The position numbers were made by a program, and so were the translations under genes. Below, piece by piece: positions 1 through 13,700 of a stretch of 64,000 nucleotides of DNA. Position 1 is the stretch's first letter, and every line of letters starts with the position of its first letter. The notes beneath the pieces were generated by a model. It was not told the origin of the DNA. It was given only the letters and a program-made list of their open reading frames with translations, and ran no database searches. The stretch comes from Lampris incognitus. Its lineage: Eukaryota; Chordata; Actinopteri; Lampriformes; Lampridae. The DNA is taken from NCBI RefSeq assembly GCF_029633865.1, contig NC_079213.1, positions 102,758,923 to 102,822,922 of the forward strand, in the 5' to 3' direction.

Positions 1-1352
1 TTTGCAGGTGAAATTAGCATCAGGTGTTTTCAATCAATGGGATGACAATCAGGTGTAAGTGGGTTCCCTATTTTATTTAAAGAGCAGGGATCTATCAAAG
101 TCTGATCTTCACAACACGTTTGTGGAAGTGTATCATAGCAAGAACAAAGGAGATTTCTGAGGACCTCAGAAAAAGCGTTGTTGATGCTCATCAGGCTGGA
201 AAAGGTTACAAAACCATCTCTAAAGAGTTTGGACTCCACCAATCCACAGTCAGACAGATTGCGTCCAAATGGAGAAAATTCAAGACCATTGTTACCCTCC
301 CCAGGAGTAGTCGACCAGCAAAGATCAGTCCAAGAGCAAGGTGGCCAGGTCCCAAAGGAACCCAGGGTAACTTCTAAGCAACTAAAGGCCTCTCTCACAT
401 TGGCTAATGTTAATGTTCATGAGTCCACCATCAGGAGAGCACTGAACAACAATGGTATGCATGGCAGGGTTGCAAGGAGAAAGCCACTGCTCTCCAAAAA
501 GAACATTGCTGCCCATCTGCAGTTTGCTAAAGATCACATGGACAAGCCAGAAGGCTATTGGAAAAATGTTTCGTGGACGGATGAGACCAAAACAGAACTT
601 TTTGGTTTAAATGAGAAGCGTTATGTTTGGAGAAAGGAAATCACTGCATTCCAGCATAAGAACCTTATCCCATCTGTGAAACATGGTGGTGGTAGTACCA
701 TGGTTTGGGCCTGTTTTGCTGCATCTGGGCCAGGATGGCTTGCCATCATTGATGGAACAATGAATTCTGAATTATACCAGCGAATTCTCGAACTGAATCT
801 CAAGGGAACGTGGGTCATGCAGCAAAACAACGACCCTAGGCACACAAGTCATTCTACCAAAGAATGGTTAGAGAAGAATAAAGCTCATGTTTTGGAATGG
901 CCAAGTCAAAGTCCTGACCTTAATCTAATCGAAATGTTGTGGAAGGACGTGAAGCGAGCCGTTCATGTGAGGAAACCCACCACCATCCCCGAGTCGAAGC
1001 TGTTCTGTATGGAGGAATGGGCTAAAATTCCACCAAGCCAATGTGCAGGACTGATCAACAGTTACCAGAAATGTTTAGTTGCAGTTATTGCTGCACAAGG
1101 GGGGGGGGGGGGGGTGTCACACCAGATACTGAAAACAAAGGTTCACGTTCTTTTGCCACTCACAGATACATAATATTGGATCATTTTCCTCAATAAATAA
1201 ATGACCAAGTATAATAGTTTTGCCTCATTTGTTTAATTGGGTTCTCTTTATCTACTTTTAGGACTTGTGTGAAAATCTGATGATGTCTTAGGTCATATTC
1301 ATGCAGAAATATAGAAAATTCTAAAGGGTTCACAAACTTTCAAGCACCACTG
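1..1352 (+). mobile_element. Tc1-like DNA transposon, left end outside window
   Basis: The window opens inside a Tc1/mariner element. The right terminus (about 1330-1352, ending CCACTG) is followed by the TA target dinucleotide at 1353-1354, as expected for this superfamily. The body encodes a Tc1-type transposase on the plus strand. The left inverted repeat is outside the window. A run of 14 G at about 1099-1112 sits near the 3' end of the coding region. Confidence 0.9.
120..1173 (+). pseudogene. Tc1-like transposase, frameshifted and dead
   Basis: The N-terminal helix-turn-helix part (ISEDLRKSVVDAHQAGKGYK) reads from about position 138. The catalytic part reads in the +1 frame from about 370 to 1173, so there is a frameshift near 300-370. 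The expected start codon appears as ATA. The catalytic D-D-E context is still visible (WTDET, NNDPRHTS, PDLNLIE), but a short stretch between RILE and WVMQQ is missing compared with intact family members. The product cannot be made as one chain. Confidence 0.88.
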
Positions 1353-1846
1353 TATGTGTTAGTTTGGATCTATGTGTTCTTGTAGTTTTTGCATATGTTT
1401 TGTCTTTGTGTTGCACTGCTGTGGGCTGGGGAAAACGATGTTTGGTATCATTTCATGTGCGCAAGTGCATGAAATGAAATTAAGTGTTTCTGATTCTGAT
1501 TCAAAACGCAGATAATGGACGAAAGTTCTCAGAACAAGGCCCTTATCATGGTAATCACAGACAGTGAACAGCTCCAGCACCTTATCACTTGCTGGTGTCA
1601 CATCAGAAAGACAACTTCAAGTCAATTACTGTTTCACGGCAGCAGATGTGTTTTCAAATTGAGTGATTATGCATCAAGATCACAGAGGATTTGCAATGCA
1701 ACACAAGGAAGGCCAACACCGGCGTCTAGTACCAAGAAGCGCTAATATAGCTAATCAACTCAAGACAAGTCTGTTTGTGGCATTGAAAATATGGTGTGAC
1801 ATGTTCTCAGGCCAACAAGTTGGTATGCATTTGAAAAAGAACTCAC
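1353..1846. other. Non-coding stretch at the 3' side of CLCC1
   Basis: Lies between the Tc1 element and the last recognised CLCC1 exon. I see no convincing exon, no minus-strand AATAAA and no clear repeat family. If the CLCC1 transcript splices at 1846, this is intron. Confidence 0.4.
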
Positions 1847-4800
1847 CTGACTGCCTTTTGCTGTTGTAGTTTGTGGGGGCTGTCCCCCTGCTGGTCTCTC
1901 AGCCTGTCTATTAGCTAGCAGAGATTTGGGTGTCTCACTGTCTTTGCTTTGGTTAGCTTGAGTAGGGTTTGCATTTCTGGAGCTCTGATCCACTGCTGTG
2001 GGTTTAGCTTTGGCAACGGGAGCCTTGGCTTTGGCCTCAGCTACACTGCAGGAGCTAGCACTTTTTAGCTCCTCCAGCACCTCCTCCTGATCATCTGAAT
2101 CTCCTCCTTCAGCTTCAGAGTCGCTGTTGGAGAGCCTCTCCTGCTGCTCTTCATCAGCATCTTCCTCTCTAAGCACTACATCTGGCTCGTCCTCACTGGA
2201 TAGCTGGTTGGCACTCCGCAGAGTCTCAACAAACACACACGACTTCTCACTTTTTCTGTCAGGCTTCTGCTGGTGAACCTTGTGGTCTGATCTGCCGTGG
2301 ATGGCCCTGGGTCTTGTGACAGGTTGAAGCGTGTCCCCTCCAGCTAAGCGGTTGCGACCTGCATCCCTCTGCCGGAGAGGGCGAGGCTGAGGCTGGTCCA
2401 GTGCAGGCGGAGGCTGGCGCCTGTGACCACGGAAGGGCGCAGTGATACCATACTGGAAAGCTGCATGGACGCTTCCATACATGAAGATCTGTGGGAGAGA
2501 TGGGTACATTCACTGTTAACACAGACTGGACACAAATGTCCTTCGAGTGTAAAATTACATAATGGCTTCACGGTTTGACAGCAAGCCTATCTTAGTTCAA
2601 AGAGACACTTGATTCTGGCTATAGCCTCCAAGTCAAGATCAATTTTTTCAAGCTGCAGATTCATTGGGTGCATATATTCATGAACAAAAATAAGGTGGAA
2701 GTGCATCTGCTGACAAAATAATAAGGTGGTTTCACGTTCAATGTGGATATCCTTTCTTAAGATCGGTACTGTGTTCCTTTTTTTGCCAATGAATTAACTA
2801 TATTAGATAGTCCTCTACATAGTGAGTAGGGGGTAGTGAATGAGTGAATGTTTTCGGACACAGTGCTGGTTTGCGGTTGCAGATTTTTAAAAATGGCGGT
2901 TGAAATAAAATGCTGCGAGTACTCGACTAATCAGAAATCTTCAGCACTGCAAGCCCCACCCCCAAAGTTCCTGTACTACCCCTGAGCAGGGACTTTTTGG
3001 GGGGCAAAATAATGTCCCCGGAACTTAATTTAGACCCTGGTCTCTGTAGTGGAAATGTGCTAAGTTCCTCGAAAAGTTCCTACTTCCTGAGGAAAGTTCC
3101 TGCGGTGGAAACGCAGTTTTAGTCTTGCTTCTGATCTTACCAACAGCACTACGAAGTGTAAATCACTTCCATTAAGCACATGGCCCTGATCACTCACTTC
3201 ACTGGCCACAGACTCGGGCTACTCAGGTATAAAAGGGCCACAAGTTCTGTTCCCTCTGCTATACAAGCAGCAACGAAACACCTGTTATATATAACACTCA
3301 AATGATGGTATTGACCAGTTCCTATGTTGATGCTTATAATGTCAGTGATATGGGGTTTATCAGATGGAGGTTTCTGTTCTGCAATTTGAGCGCTGTTCTG
3401 GTGTTAAAGTGTGCTATGTTTTAAGTTTTGTGCAACATTCACTGGTTGTGGAAGGAATTTCTCACTGAAGACAATGAACAAAACAACTATCTTTCTTACC
3501 AGTACGGCAAGGATGATGGTGATAAAAACGGGGATCTGCAGGGTGACTGGTAGATCCTTGAGGAGGGCTCTGATGAACTCACTGATCCCCTGCCCGACAT
3601 GTTTCAGCGGTTCCGTGATGAAGGTTGTGATAGTGACTGATATAGCCTAATAGGAGAGGAATATTATTTTTTCTGACGTCTGCAGTCTAAGGTCTCTGTA
3701 TTGTACAAAACATCGTGTGGGTCACTACGACTTTTCAAACGGCCATTTTTGAAAAGCCATAAGAAACTGGACTAAGTAATTTACATGCATCAATAAAATC
3801 AAGACAGAGCAAAAATCTAGCAGTCTTAATCCTGATATTATTCCATTTTGACCTCATTTCAATTAAAATAATCAAATCATTTTTTTTATTTAAAGAGGGT
3901 GAGTTTAAGAGTTGAGATAATGAGCTGTTGACTTTAGGTTGACAGAGAACAGGCAGTAACAAATGTGTAACTGCAGTGCAATCGAGAATAACGGTAGGGG
4001 GATTTCACAAAACCGGATTAACAAATTAGTCAAATCACTTTAAAGGTGTTATGAAACATCTTGTGAAATTTGAATCATTATTAGTGATCATCAATATGCA
4101 TAACTAAATCATATTGTAAAACCTAATGTTCCAAGTTTTATTTTACCGATTCAAATTAATTATAACCAAACTGTACCATAATCGTTTTCACAGATTCTTG
4201 CAGACCCCCCCCCCTTTTCTCCCCAATTGTACTTGGCCAATTACCCCACTCTTCCGAGCCGTCCCGGTCACTGCTCCAACCCCTCTGCCGATCCGGGGAG
4301 GGCTGCAGACTACCGCTTGCCTCCTCCGATACATGTGGAGTTGCCAGCCGCTTTTCACCTGACAGTGAGGAATTTCACCAGGGGGACGTAGCGCGTGGAA
4401 GGATCCCGCTGTTCCCCCCAGTCCCCCCCCGAACAGGTGCCCTGACCGACTAGAGGAGACGCTAGTGCAGCAACCAGGACACATACCCACATCCAGCTTC
4501 CCACCCGCAGACACGGCCAATTGTGTCTGTAGGGACCCCCGACCAAGCTGGAGGTACACCTGGATTCGAACCGGCGAGTCCCGTGTTGCTAGGCAATGGA
4601 ATATGTTTATGTTTATTCATCGGGATCCCCATTAGCTGTGCCCTAAAGGGTTATATAATGACAGTATTGACTTTGAGTGGTAGAAAAGTGCTATATAAGT
4701 TTGATTTATTATTATTGATTAAAAATAGGTACAGTACTAATAAGTTCTGTTTCTGAGACCCTGCCCCATGCATTCGAGTGTATACACACTTATCTACCTT

Positions 4801-7800
4801 GGTTGGAGGTACCAGCAGGATAGGGTTGACCATCAGGACTTCGTAGTACCGCTTACAGGGGTCATCCTGAAGAGTTAGTGTACTCCTGAACCACTCTGCA
4901 GGAAAATAATGAAACGTCATTCCAATACTAAACAAACTTTAACTCTACATCTCTTTAACATCATATAGAGCTCTGATGAGCAATATCAGTTTCTCCATTT
5001 AACGACTCGTTGGTTTTCTTGGTGCTGCAGTCTTGCAACCTTAAGAAAAACTGTCATGGTATTTGGTGTGTCAAAGTGTTGAGCCTATGATGTAGACATC
5101 ATCAGGCTGACAAAGGTTTGTGATTGACTGTTTAAAATGGAGGGTATCGTTTCACTGACAGATCAATCTACAGGGAAACATAAGGTCAAACGTTGTTTGT
5201 TCCCACTGAGCTAAGCTAATTTTCCATGTCACCAACTGTGGAGACCCTAAAATACATTTCAGCGTAATGTCATCTCATCTTAAAAGACACTTTTTAGACA
5301 GTCCGCGGTGGTGTAGCGGTCTAAGCATCGGCTTTGTGTCGATGCAGTTGCCCACTGGGGACTGGGGTTCGCACCCCGGTCTCGTCAGATCCGACTATGG
5401 CCGGACTCGATGAAGCAGCAATCATTGGCAATGCTGTCTTCGGGAGGGGGGGCGGAGTCTGCTTGTGTTCGTCACGTGAATGCGTCTCTGTGTGTGTCGG
5501 AAAAAACAGTGGTTCGGCCTGGAGTCGCCTTGTCACGAAAGTGGGGAGGCGCTCTCCTTCGAGACTGCTGGCCGGAGACATGCAGTTGGCGAACGCATGC
5601 AGTACGAGCGTGGGTGTTTGAATTAAAATAGGGATCGATTGGCCACTAAATTGGGAGAAAAAAGGGAAAAATCAGAAGAAAAAAAAAAAAGACACTTTTT
5701 AAAATCAACATAATGTGTAATTTCTGGCATATACCTATAACCATCTTACCCTTCAAGCTATCGCTCCAGTCAATTTTCTTTACTCCAGTGCATTTGGCGT
5801 TGACACTGTCCATCTTCACCAGGTTGTTTTGGTGCTCAGCAAAGGCAATCTGACAGGCAGTCATTATCAATCAAACTTTATTTACAAAGACATTTTCAAC
5901 ACAAGAAAGCAATGCACCTCATGTCAGAGATAGCTTACCTACTGCAGCTACCTAAACAAAGGACAAGAGTGTGTAAAGCTTCTGAGGGCTAGCTCACAAA
6001 GCTAGTTGCATCGGTGTGCAATAAAGGGGACTACCCCAAAATGATGACTGATAGTACAGTGGAGGTTTTGAACACTGAGTTATTAGTAACTAGCAGAGGT
6101 ACCCGGCATTGCCCGGGGAAAATGTTGTCACCAAAACAACCAACACAATCTGCCACTGCAAATCGCCACAAAATAAACTCAATTTCGCAAATAAATCAAA
6201 TTTTTTTACCTGGTTTTTGAAATATTTTTCGAACTGTGCAATCCTTGGAAAGTGCTGATTCTAAAGATACCTTTCTTTTTGTTTTAAGATGAGTATTTCT
6301 GGAGTTTTAAGCGAACATACATACACTCTTGCTTTATATAAATAGATTTAGGATATGATACATGTGATAAACAAATGTCGAATAAACGAATGTTATTAAC
6401 AAAAATGATCAAATGTCATAATTTTCAATCCATTCATCAAGCTTCTTTGCCAATGTGTGTATTAATCGCCGCAAATCAGCCGCCGCCGCCAATCCGGTGT
6501 TGCCTGGGGAAAATGTTCTCACCAAGACAACCAACACGATCTGATCTTTACAATACAATTGATGATGAAATATAAGATAATTTATGATATGATACATGTG
6601 ATAAACGAATGTCGAATAAACAAATGTTATTAACGAAAATTATCAAATGTCATAATTTTCAATCCATTCATCAAGCTTCTTTGCCAATGTGTGTATAGGA
6701 GGGTATACGTGCAACGTCATCACAGAGATGCGTGCGCAACTAGGGGGCAGAAAGCAGCTACAGCTACAGATTTTAACCAAGATAGAGCTCAGATACAGCA
6801 GAGATGACACGCAGTTGTTGTGCAATAAACTGCACAAACCACCGAAAGGATGGGTGAAAAATGTTGAACATTCCAAAGGGGTCACATGCAACGTTGAACA
6901 TTTTCATTGTTGAACCACTTCGGTAGCTCTCAAAAGATTATGAGATGCATAATCTTTTGAGAGCTACCAAAGCAGTAATGTTTGTAAACAGGAAACCCGT
7001 CTATTAATCGCTCAGTGCTCAAGCGCTTCCGGGTAAAGCACGTTGCGTGCCTTCAGGCTAGCATTGACAATGTTAGGTGTAGTGCCTCCCTTGACCACTG
7101 GAAGGATTTGCCGGAAGTTTCCACAAAGCATTGTTGGAATGCGTCTTTCGCAAATAAACCAAATTTTTTACTTGGTTTTTGAAATATTTTTCAAACTGTG
7201 CAATCCTTGGAAAGTGCTGATTGTAAAGATGCCTTACCTGGCATTGGCCGGGGAAAATGTTCTCACCAAAAAAACCAACACGATCGGATCTTTACGATAT
7301 AAGCAATGATGAAATATAGGATAATTTATGATATGATACATGTGATAAACAAATGTCAAATAAACTAATCTTATTAATGAAAATGATCAAATGTCATCAT
7401 TTTCAATCCAATCATCAAGCTTCTTTGCCAATGTGTGTATTAATCGCCTTAAATCCCAAATCGCCACAAAAGAAACTAAATTTCGCAAATAAATCAATTT
7501 TTTACTTGGGTTTTGAAATATTTTTTTAACTGTGCAATCTCTGGAAAGTGCCGATTCTGAAGATACCTTTCTTTTTGTTCTACAGTGAGTATTTCTGGAG
7601 TTTTAAGCAAACATACAAACATACATTCTTGCTTTCTATATATAGATTCAAGTCTTCCTCCATGTTTAACTTGTTTCTGATGCCAAAATAAACCTTACAC
7701 AGCCAGTCACTGTATTGACAAGAAGATTTACACCATCTGTGTTCAACAACCAAGATGTGAATGTCCACAACACTTTTTTGTGGAGCAGTCATCACTACAA

Positions 7801-10726
7801 GCCCTTTAACCAAGCACATTTCTAAAAGATGCCAAAGGAGACAAGAAACAACAGGAGCGATTTATCTTTACCTTGTACAGGTAGAACCAGTTCCAGATGA
7901 TGCTCATGAAGAAGCAGATAGCGAACAGTCTCTTGAACTGGATGAACCAGGAAACCACCGACCACAGCTGAGTACAGATGATGGTCACGATAATCATAAC
8001 ACATAAGCACACCTAGGTAGAGAGAATAAAACAGAATATACACTACCGTTCAAAAGTTTGGGATCACCCAAACAATTTTGTGTTTTCCATGAAAAGTCAC
8101 ACTTATTCACCACCATATGTTGTGAAATGAATAGAAAATAGAGTCAAGACATTGACAAGGTTAGAAATAATGATTTGTATTTGAAATAAGATTTTTTTTA
8201 CATCAAACTTTGCTTTCGTCAAAGAATCCTCCATTTGCAGCAATTACAGCATTGCAGACCTTTGGCATTCTAGCTGTTAATTTGTTGAGGTAATCTGGAG
8301 AAATTGCACCCCACGCTTCCAGAAGCAGCTCCCACAAGTTGGATTGGTTGGATGGGCACTTCTTTGAGCAGATTGAGTTTCTGGAGCATCACATTTGTGG
8401 GGTCAATTAAACGCTCAAAATGGCCAGAAAAAGAGAACTTTCATCTGAAACTCGACAGTCTATTCTTGTTCTTAGAAATGAAGGCTATTCCATGCGAGAA
8501 ATTGCTAAGAAATTGAAGATTTCCTACACCGGTGTGTACTACTCCCTTCAGAGGACAGCACAAACAGGCTCTAACCAGAGTAGAAAAAGAAGTGGGAGGC
8601 CGCGTTGCACAACTGAGCAAGAAGATAAGTACATTAGAGTCTCTAGTTTGAGAAACAGACGCCTCACAGGTCCCCAACTGGCATCTTCATTAAATAGTAC
8701 CTGTTAGAGCCTGTTTGTGCTGTCCTCTGAAGGGAGTAGTACACACCGGTGTAGGAAATCTTCAATTTCTTAGCAATTTCTCGCATGGAATAGCCTTCAT
8801 TTCTAAGAACAAGAATAGACTGTCGAGTTTCAGATGAAAGTTCTCTTTTTCTGGCCATTTTGAGCGTTTAATTGACCCCACAAATGTGATGCTCCAGAAA
8901 CTCAATCTGCTCAAAGAAGTGCCCATCCAACCAATCCAACTTGTGGGAGCTGCTTCTGGAAGTGTGGGGTGCAATTTCTCCAGATTACCTCAACAAATTA
9001 ACAGCTAGAATGCCAAAGGTCTGCAATGCTGTAATTGCTGCAAATGGAGGATTCTTTGACGAAAGCAAAGTTTGATGTAAAAAAAATCTTATTTCAAATA
9101 CAAATCATTATTTCTAACCTTGTCAATGTCTTGACTCTATTTTCTATTAATTTCACAACATATGGTGGTGAATAAGTGTGACTTTTCATGGAAAACACGA
9201 AATTGTTTGGGTGATCCCAAAACTTTTGAACGGTAGTGTAACTCTACTCTCGGGCTGAAGAATCTCGCTCACAGTTTGACACATAATGGAAAAACAAAAA
9301 GGAGTGGACATCTTGGTCGGGCGTCCTACAAACACAATTCGCCATGTCTGCGGGTGGGAAGCCGGATGTGGGTATGCATCCTTGTCACTGTATTAGCGCC
9401 TCCTCTGGTCAGTCGGGGCGCCTGCTCGGGGGGGAGGGGGAACTGAGGGGAATAGTGTGATCCTCCCACACACTACGTCCCCCTGGTGAAACTCCTCACT
9501 GTCAGGTGAAAAGAAGCGGCTGGCGACTCCACATGTATCGAAGGAGGCATGTAGTAGTCTGCAGCCCTCCCCAGATCAGCAGAGGAAGTGGAGTAGCGAC
9601 TGGGACAGCTCGGAGGAGTGGGGTAATTGGCCGGTTACAGTTGGGGAGAAAAAGGGGGGGGAGCCAGTGGACATAACACAAAAGCAGCATATTTAAGCAA
9701 GGCCATCTGAGCCAAGTGAATCTAGCTTAAGTGCAGCATGCATGTGCAAATACAGATATAAATGTAATCAGAGCTGTAGTCTATTTAAAGTTATATTTCT
9801 CAGTACCCCCATCATTTCCGCTTAGGCGAGCCCTCTGCTGATGATACTGACATTCAGAGAAAGAGAGCAAAGGTAGATAACCAGTCTGAACCAAATGACC
9901 TCTGCAATATATGAGCGCAGCCACGTTAACAGTTTGTCCTTTTGACCAGCTGGAAGCACAGACACCAGTGATACACAGAGTCAAACAAGTAGCCGGCATT
10001 TTTGATAAGTAGTCTAAAGAGCAGAACAACAAGTGCATTAGAATAGTAGTGGACATTTGTGCTTTGAAAAAAAAAAACTCTTTCTTTTCAAATTTAACTA
10101 GCACCAACATCTCTATGTGTAAACCTGCAAGGATACCGATTGAATCTAATAACACTGATAGCAGGAATGGTATTAACATTACATAAAGAAACTAAAGTTA
10201 ACTAAAACATACTTTTGTCCAGCAACTTCTAACAGAATTGAATTGTGGGATATTCTTAATATGGGATGGGACCCTTTAGAGGAAAGGAAAGGCAAAGTAA
10301 TGAATGTCCCCTTAACACACGCTGGAATGGAAATGCACTTTGATTGGCAGCATGTTTTATCGTGGCGCATTTTAAGCCTGCCCCCCCCCCCCCCGACTTG
10401 AAGGCAGTGGATTAATTTGTATGGTGCATAGCTCCAGTGTTCAAAAGGCTGATGGCATTCAGAATTGACATCTTTGGGGGAGAGGAGTTTCAAGCACAAA
10501 AGTTGGTCCTCCCAACTTTTGTTTGTCGTGATTGTGAATCCCTTTTCTAAACCCTCCTTTAGAAAGTACTATACAAATAACATTATTTGCTGTTGTATAC
10601 GTCAACTTTTTAATCATTAGCCATAGAAAGCATACATTTCCCGTTTTGTTACACATTCTCTCCCCATCGTTTAGAGAACTTGAAAAGACACATACATCTA
10701 GAAAAACTTGCATTCACACGCACGCA

Positions 10727-10757
<31 letters not shown>

Positions 10758-13700
10758 TTTGTTTGAACACCTTTACTTCAAGCCAAACCTTAAGCCAACA
10801 ACCATTAGAAAACGGCGCCAAACACTAACCACAAATGCCGACTGTGTAGAAATAGTGTTGAAAACCAGTCTGAGACCAGCATCCACGGGCAACTTCACCT
10901 TAGACCACTCAACACAAGCTTACCTTCAACACCGTGTCTAAGTCCACACCGAAGTTATCCTCAAAACGCCACCTCCAGGCCTCATAGTTGTGTGGTCTGA
11001 GGTCCACCAGAACCTGGCTGACAGCATCATCCAATGCCCCGTTGCTGCAGCTCTGCTCGCCGGACAGAAGCTTCTTGATTTCCACGGCTGCTTGTTTAGA
11101 CAGGCTCACTTTAGCATCACACACGATTTCATTAACATCACTGGGCTGACGAGAGAATGGAGCGTCAAGATAGACAAGTGAGAAATCTCTTCTACAACAG
11201 ATCAACAGTGTAGTTTCACCTTCGTTTCTGCTCCAGATACTTTAGTGTGTATCTGTATATCGTTGTGGAGCATGTCACAGCTAAAAAAAATACTAATTTC
11301 CATTGTGTTTATGTGGAGATGGCAAGACAGGTTTCCTATAATGCTTTCATATAGATCAGCGGTCGGGAACCTATGGCTCGCGAGCCATATATGGCTCTTC
11401 CGGTGACGGCATATGGCTCCCAGACAATTTTGAGTTGAAAATTATTTTTTTTTCAAAAAAATCAGTTTGGAACTGATTTTAAAATACTTGTGATATTTCT
11501 TAATAATACTGTGTCATTTTAAAGTAAACAGAAATTAGTTTTGAAGATAAATTTCACGGGTCACGGGTCACCCGTGGGTCGGGTCGGGAACCAATGGCTC
11601 GCGAGCATGTCCGGGTCATTGTAAAGGTGAAGAAATCAATTTTATCAGATAGCCAACTAGTTTATCCGCTTCAACCCTTGTAACGGAAAAGATGGCAAAA
11701 AGAAAAAAAGACGATGATTACCGTGCATTCCAGGCTGCGTGGACAGAGAAATTTGCATTTGTGGAGAGAGCAGGATCTGCGGTATGTCTAATATGCAATG
11801 ATAAAATTGCATCGATGAAACGGTCAAATATAAAGCGGCACTTCGATACGCACCATGCTTCATTTGCATCGAAATCTCCAGCGGGGGACAGCAGGAAAAG
11901 GGCATGCGAGGAGCTACAGCGGAGAGTGCAGACGAGTCAGCAGCAACTACGTGTGTGGACCAAGCAAGGTGACGGGAATTCCGCTAGCTTTGCGGGGGCT
12001 TTGGCAATAGTAAGGAATGGAAAGTCATTCACAGATGGCGAGTATGCCAAAACATTCATGCTTGATGTGGCCAATGAACTGTTTGATGACTTCCCAAATA
12101 AAGACGAGATAATCAAACGAATAAAAGACATGCCCCTGTCAGCAAGAACTGTGCACGATCGTAGCATCATGATGGCAAATCAAGTCGAGGAAACACAAAT
12201 TAAGGACATAAACGCTGGGACATACTTTTCTCTCGCGTTAGATGAGTCAACAGACGTTAGCCATCTATCTCAGTGCAGTATCATTGCCAGGTATGCTGCA
12301 GGTGACACACTGCGTGAGGAAAGCTTGGCTGTTTTGCCAATGAAAGGGACAACAAGAGGAGAGGATTTATTCATGTCTTTCATGGAGTTTGCTAAAGAAA
12401 AAAAACTACCGATGGATAAACTTATTTCTGTCTGTACTGATGGTGCACCCTGTATGTTGGGGAAGAACAAAGGATTTGTAGCACTTCTCCGTGAACATGA
12501 AAAGAGAGCCATCCTAAGTTTTCATTGCATCCTGCACCAGGAGGCGCTTTGCGCTCAGACGTGTGGCCAGGAGCTTGGCGAGGTGATGTCTCTGGTCATT
12601 CGAGTGGTCAACTTTATTGTTGCCCGAGCTTTAAATGATCGCCAGTTTAAAGCTCTGTTAGAAGAAGTTGGGAATCATTATCCCGGTCTGCTTTTACACA
12701 GCAACGTGCGTTGGTTGTCAAGGGGGAAGGTGCTCAGCCGTTTTGCAGCTTGCCTGAGTGAAATCCGGACTTTTCTTGAAATGAAAGGCGTCAAGCATCC
12801 TGAGCTAGACAACACTGACTGGCTCCTGCAGTTTCACTATCTCGTGGACATAACTGGCCATCTGAACCAGCTCAATGTGAAAATGCAAGGTATTGGAAAT
12901 ACAATCTCATCCCTTCAACAAGCAGTGTTTGCATTTGAAAGCAAGCTGGAAGTCTTTCTCAGGGACATTGAAACAGGTCGTCTTCTGCACTTTGAAAGAC
13001 TGCAACAATTTAGAGATGCATGCTTAGCAAGTGACTCCACTCAACATCTGGATCTCCAGCAGCTAGCTGGCTTTACGTTCAATCTCCTGCAGTCATTCAA
13101 AGCTCGTTTTGGAGAATTTCGTGCGCGCACTGGTCTTTTCAAGTTCATCACTCATCCACATGAGTGTGCAGTGGACAAAATCGACCTGACATGCATCCCC
13201 GGGGTCTCTATCGGAGACTTTGAGCTGGAAGTTGCTGACCTGAAGGCATCAGACATGTGGATGAGTAAGTTCAAGTCACTTAATGGAGAGTTGGAAAGTC
13301 TTGCGCGACAGCGAGCAGAGCTGGCGAGGGAACACAAGTGGACAGAAATTAAAAATCTTCAACCTGAAGACCAACTGATTCTTAAAACTTGGAACGAGCT
13401 TCCTGTGACATACCACACAATGCAGCGTGTGAGTATTGCCGTATTGACCATGTTTGGCTCTACATATGCATGTGAACAGTCTTTCTCGCATATGAGGAAC
13501 ATTAAGACCAACCTACGCTCACGTTTAACTGATGGAAGCCTCAACGCCTGCATGAAGCTCAACCTCACCACGTATGAACCAGACTACAAGGCCATCAGCA
13601 AAACCATGCAGCACCAGAAGTCGCATTAAAAGTAAGACATATTTAATTTATTATACGTTAAAAATACTATATGGCTCTCAATGAAATATATTTAGAAATA

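Noticed and set aside
5297-5380. Head of SINE B, and similar heads elsewhere, considered as true tRNA genes
   Set aside because: Cloverleaf cannot be completed, and the body, A tail and target duplications show retroposons.
6370-7450. Repeated units considered as a CRISPR-like array
   Set aside because: Vertebrate genomic context, uneven spacing and diverged long repeats; this is transposon debris.
9781-10499. Two minus-strand open frames in the CLCC1 intron
   Set aside because: No recognisable domain, no fit to CLCC1 phase or splice sites, and low-complexity stretches.
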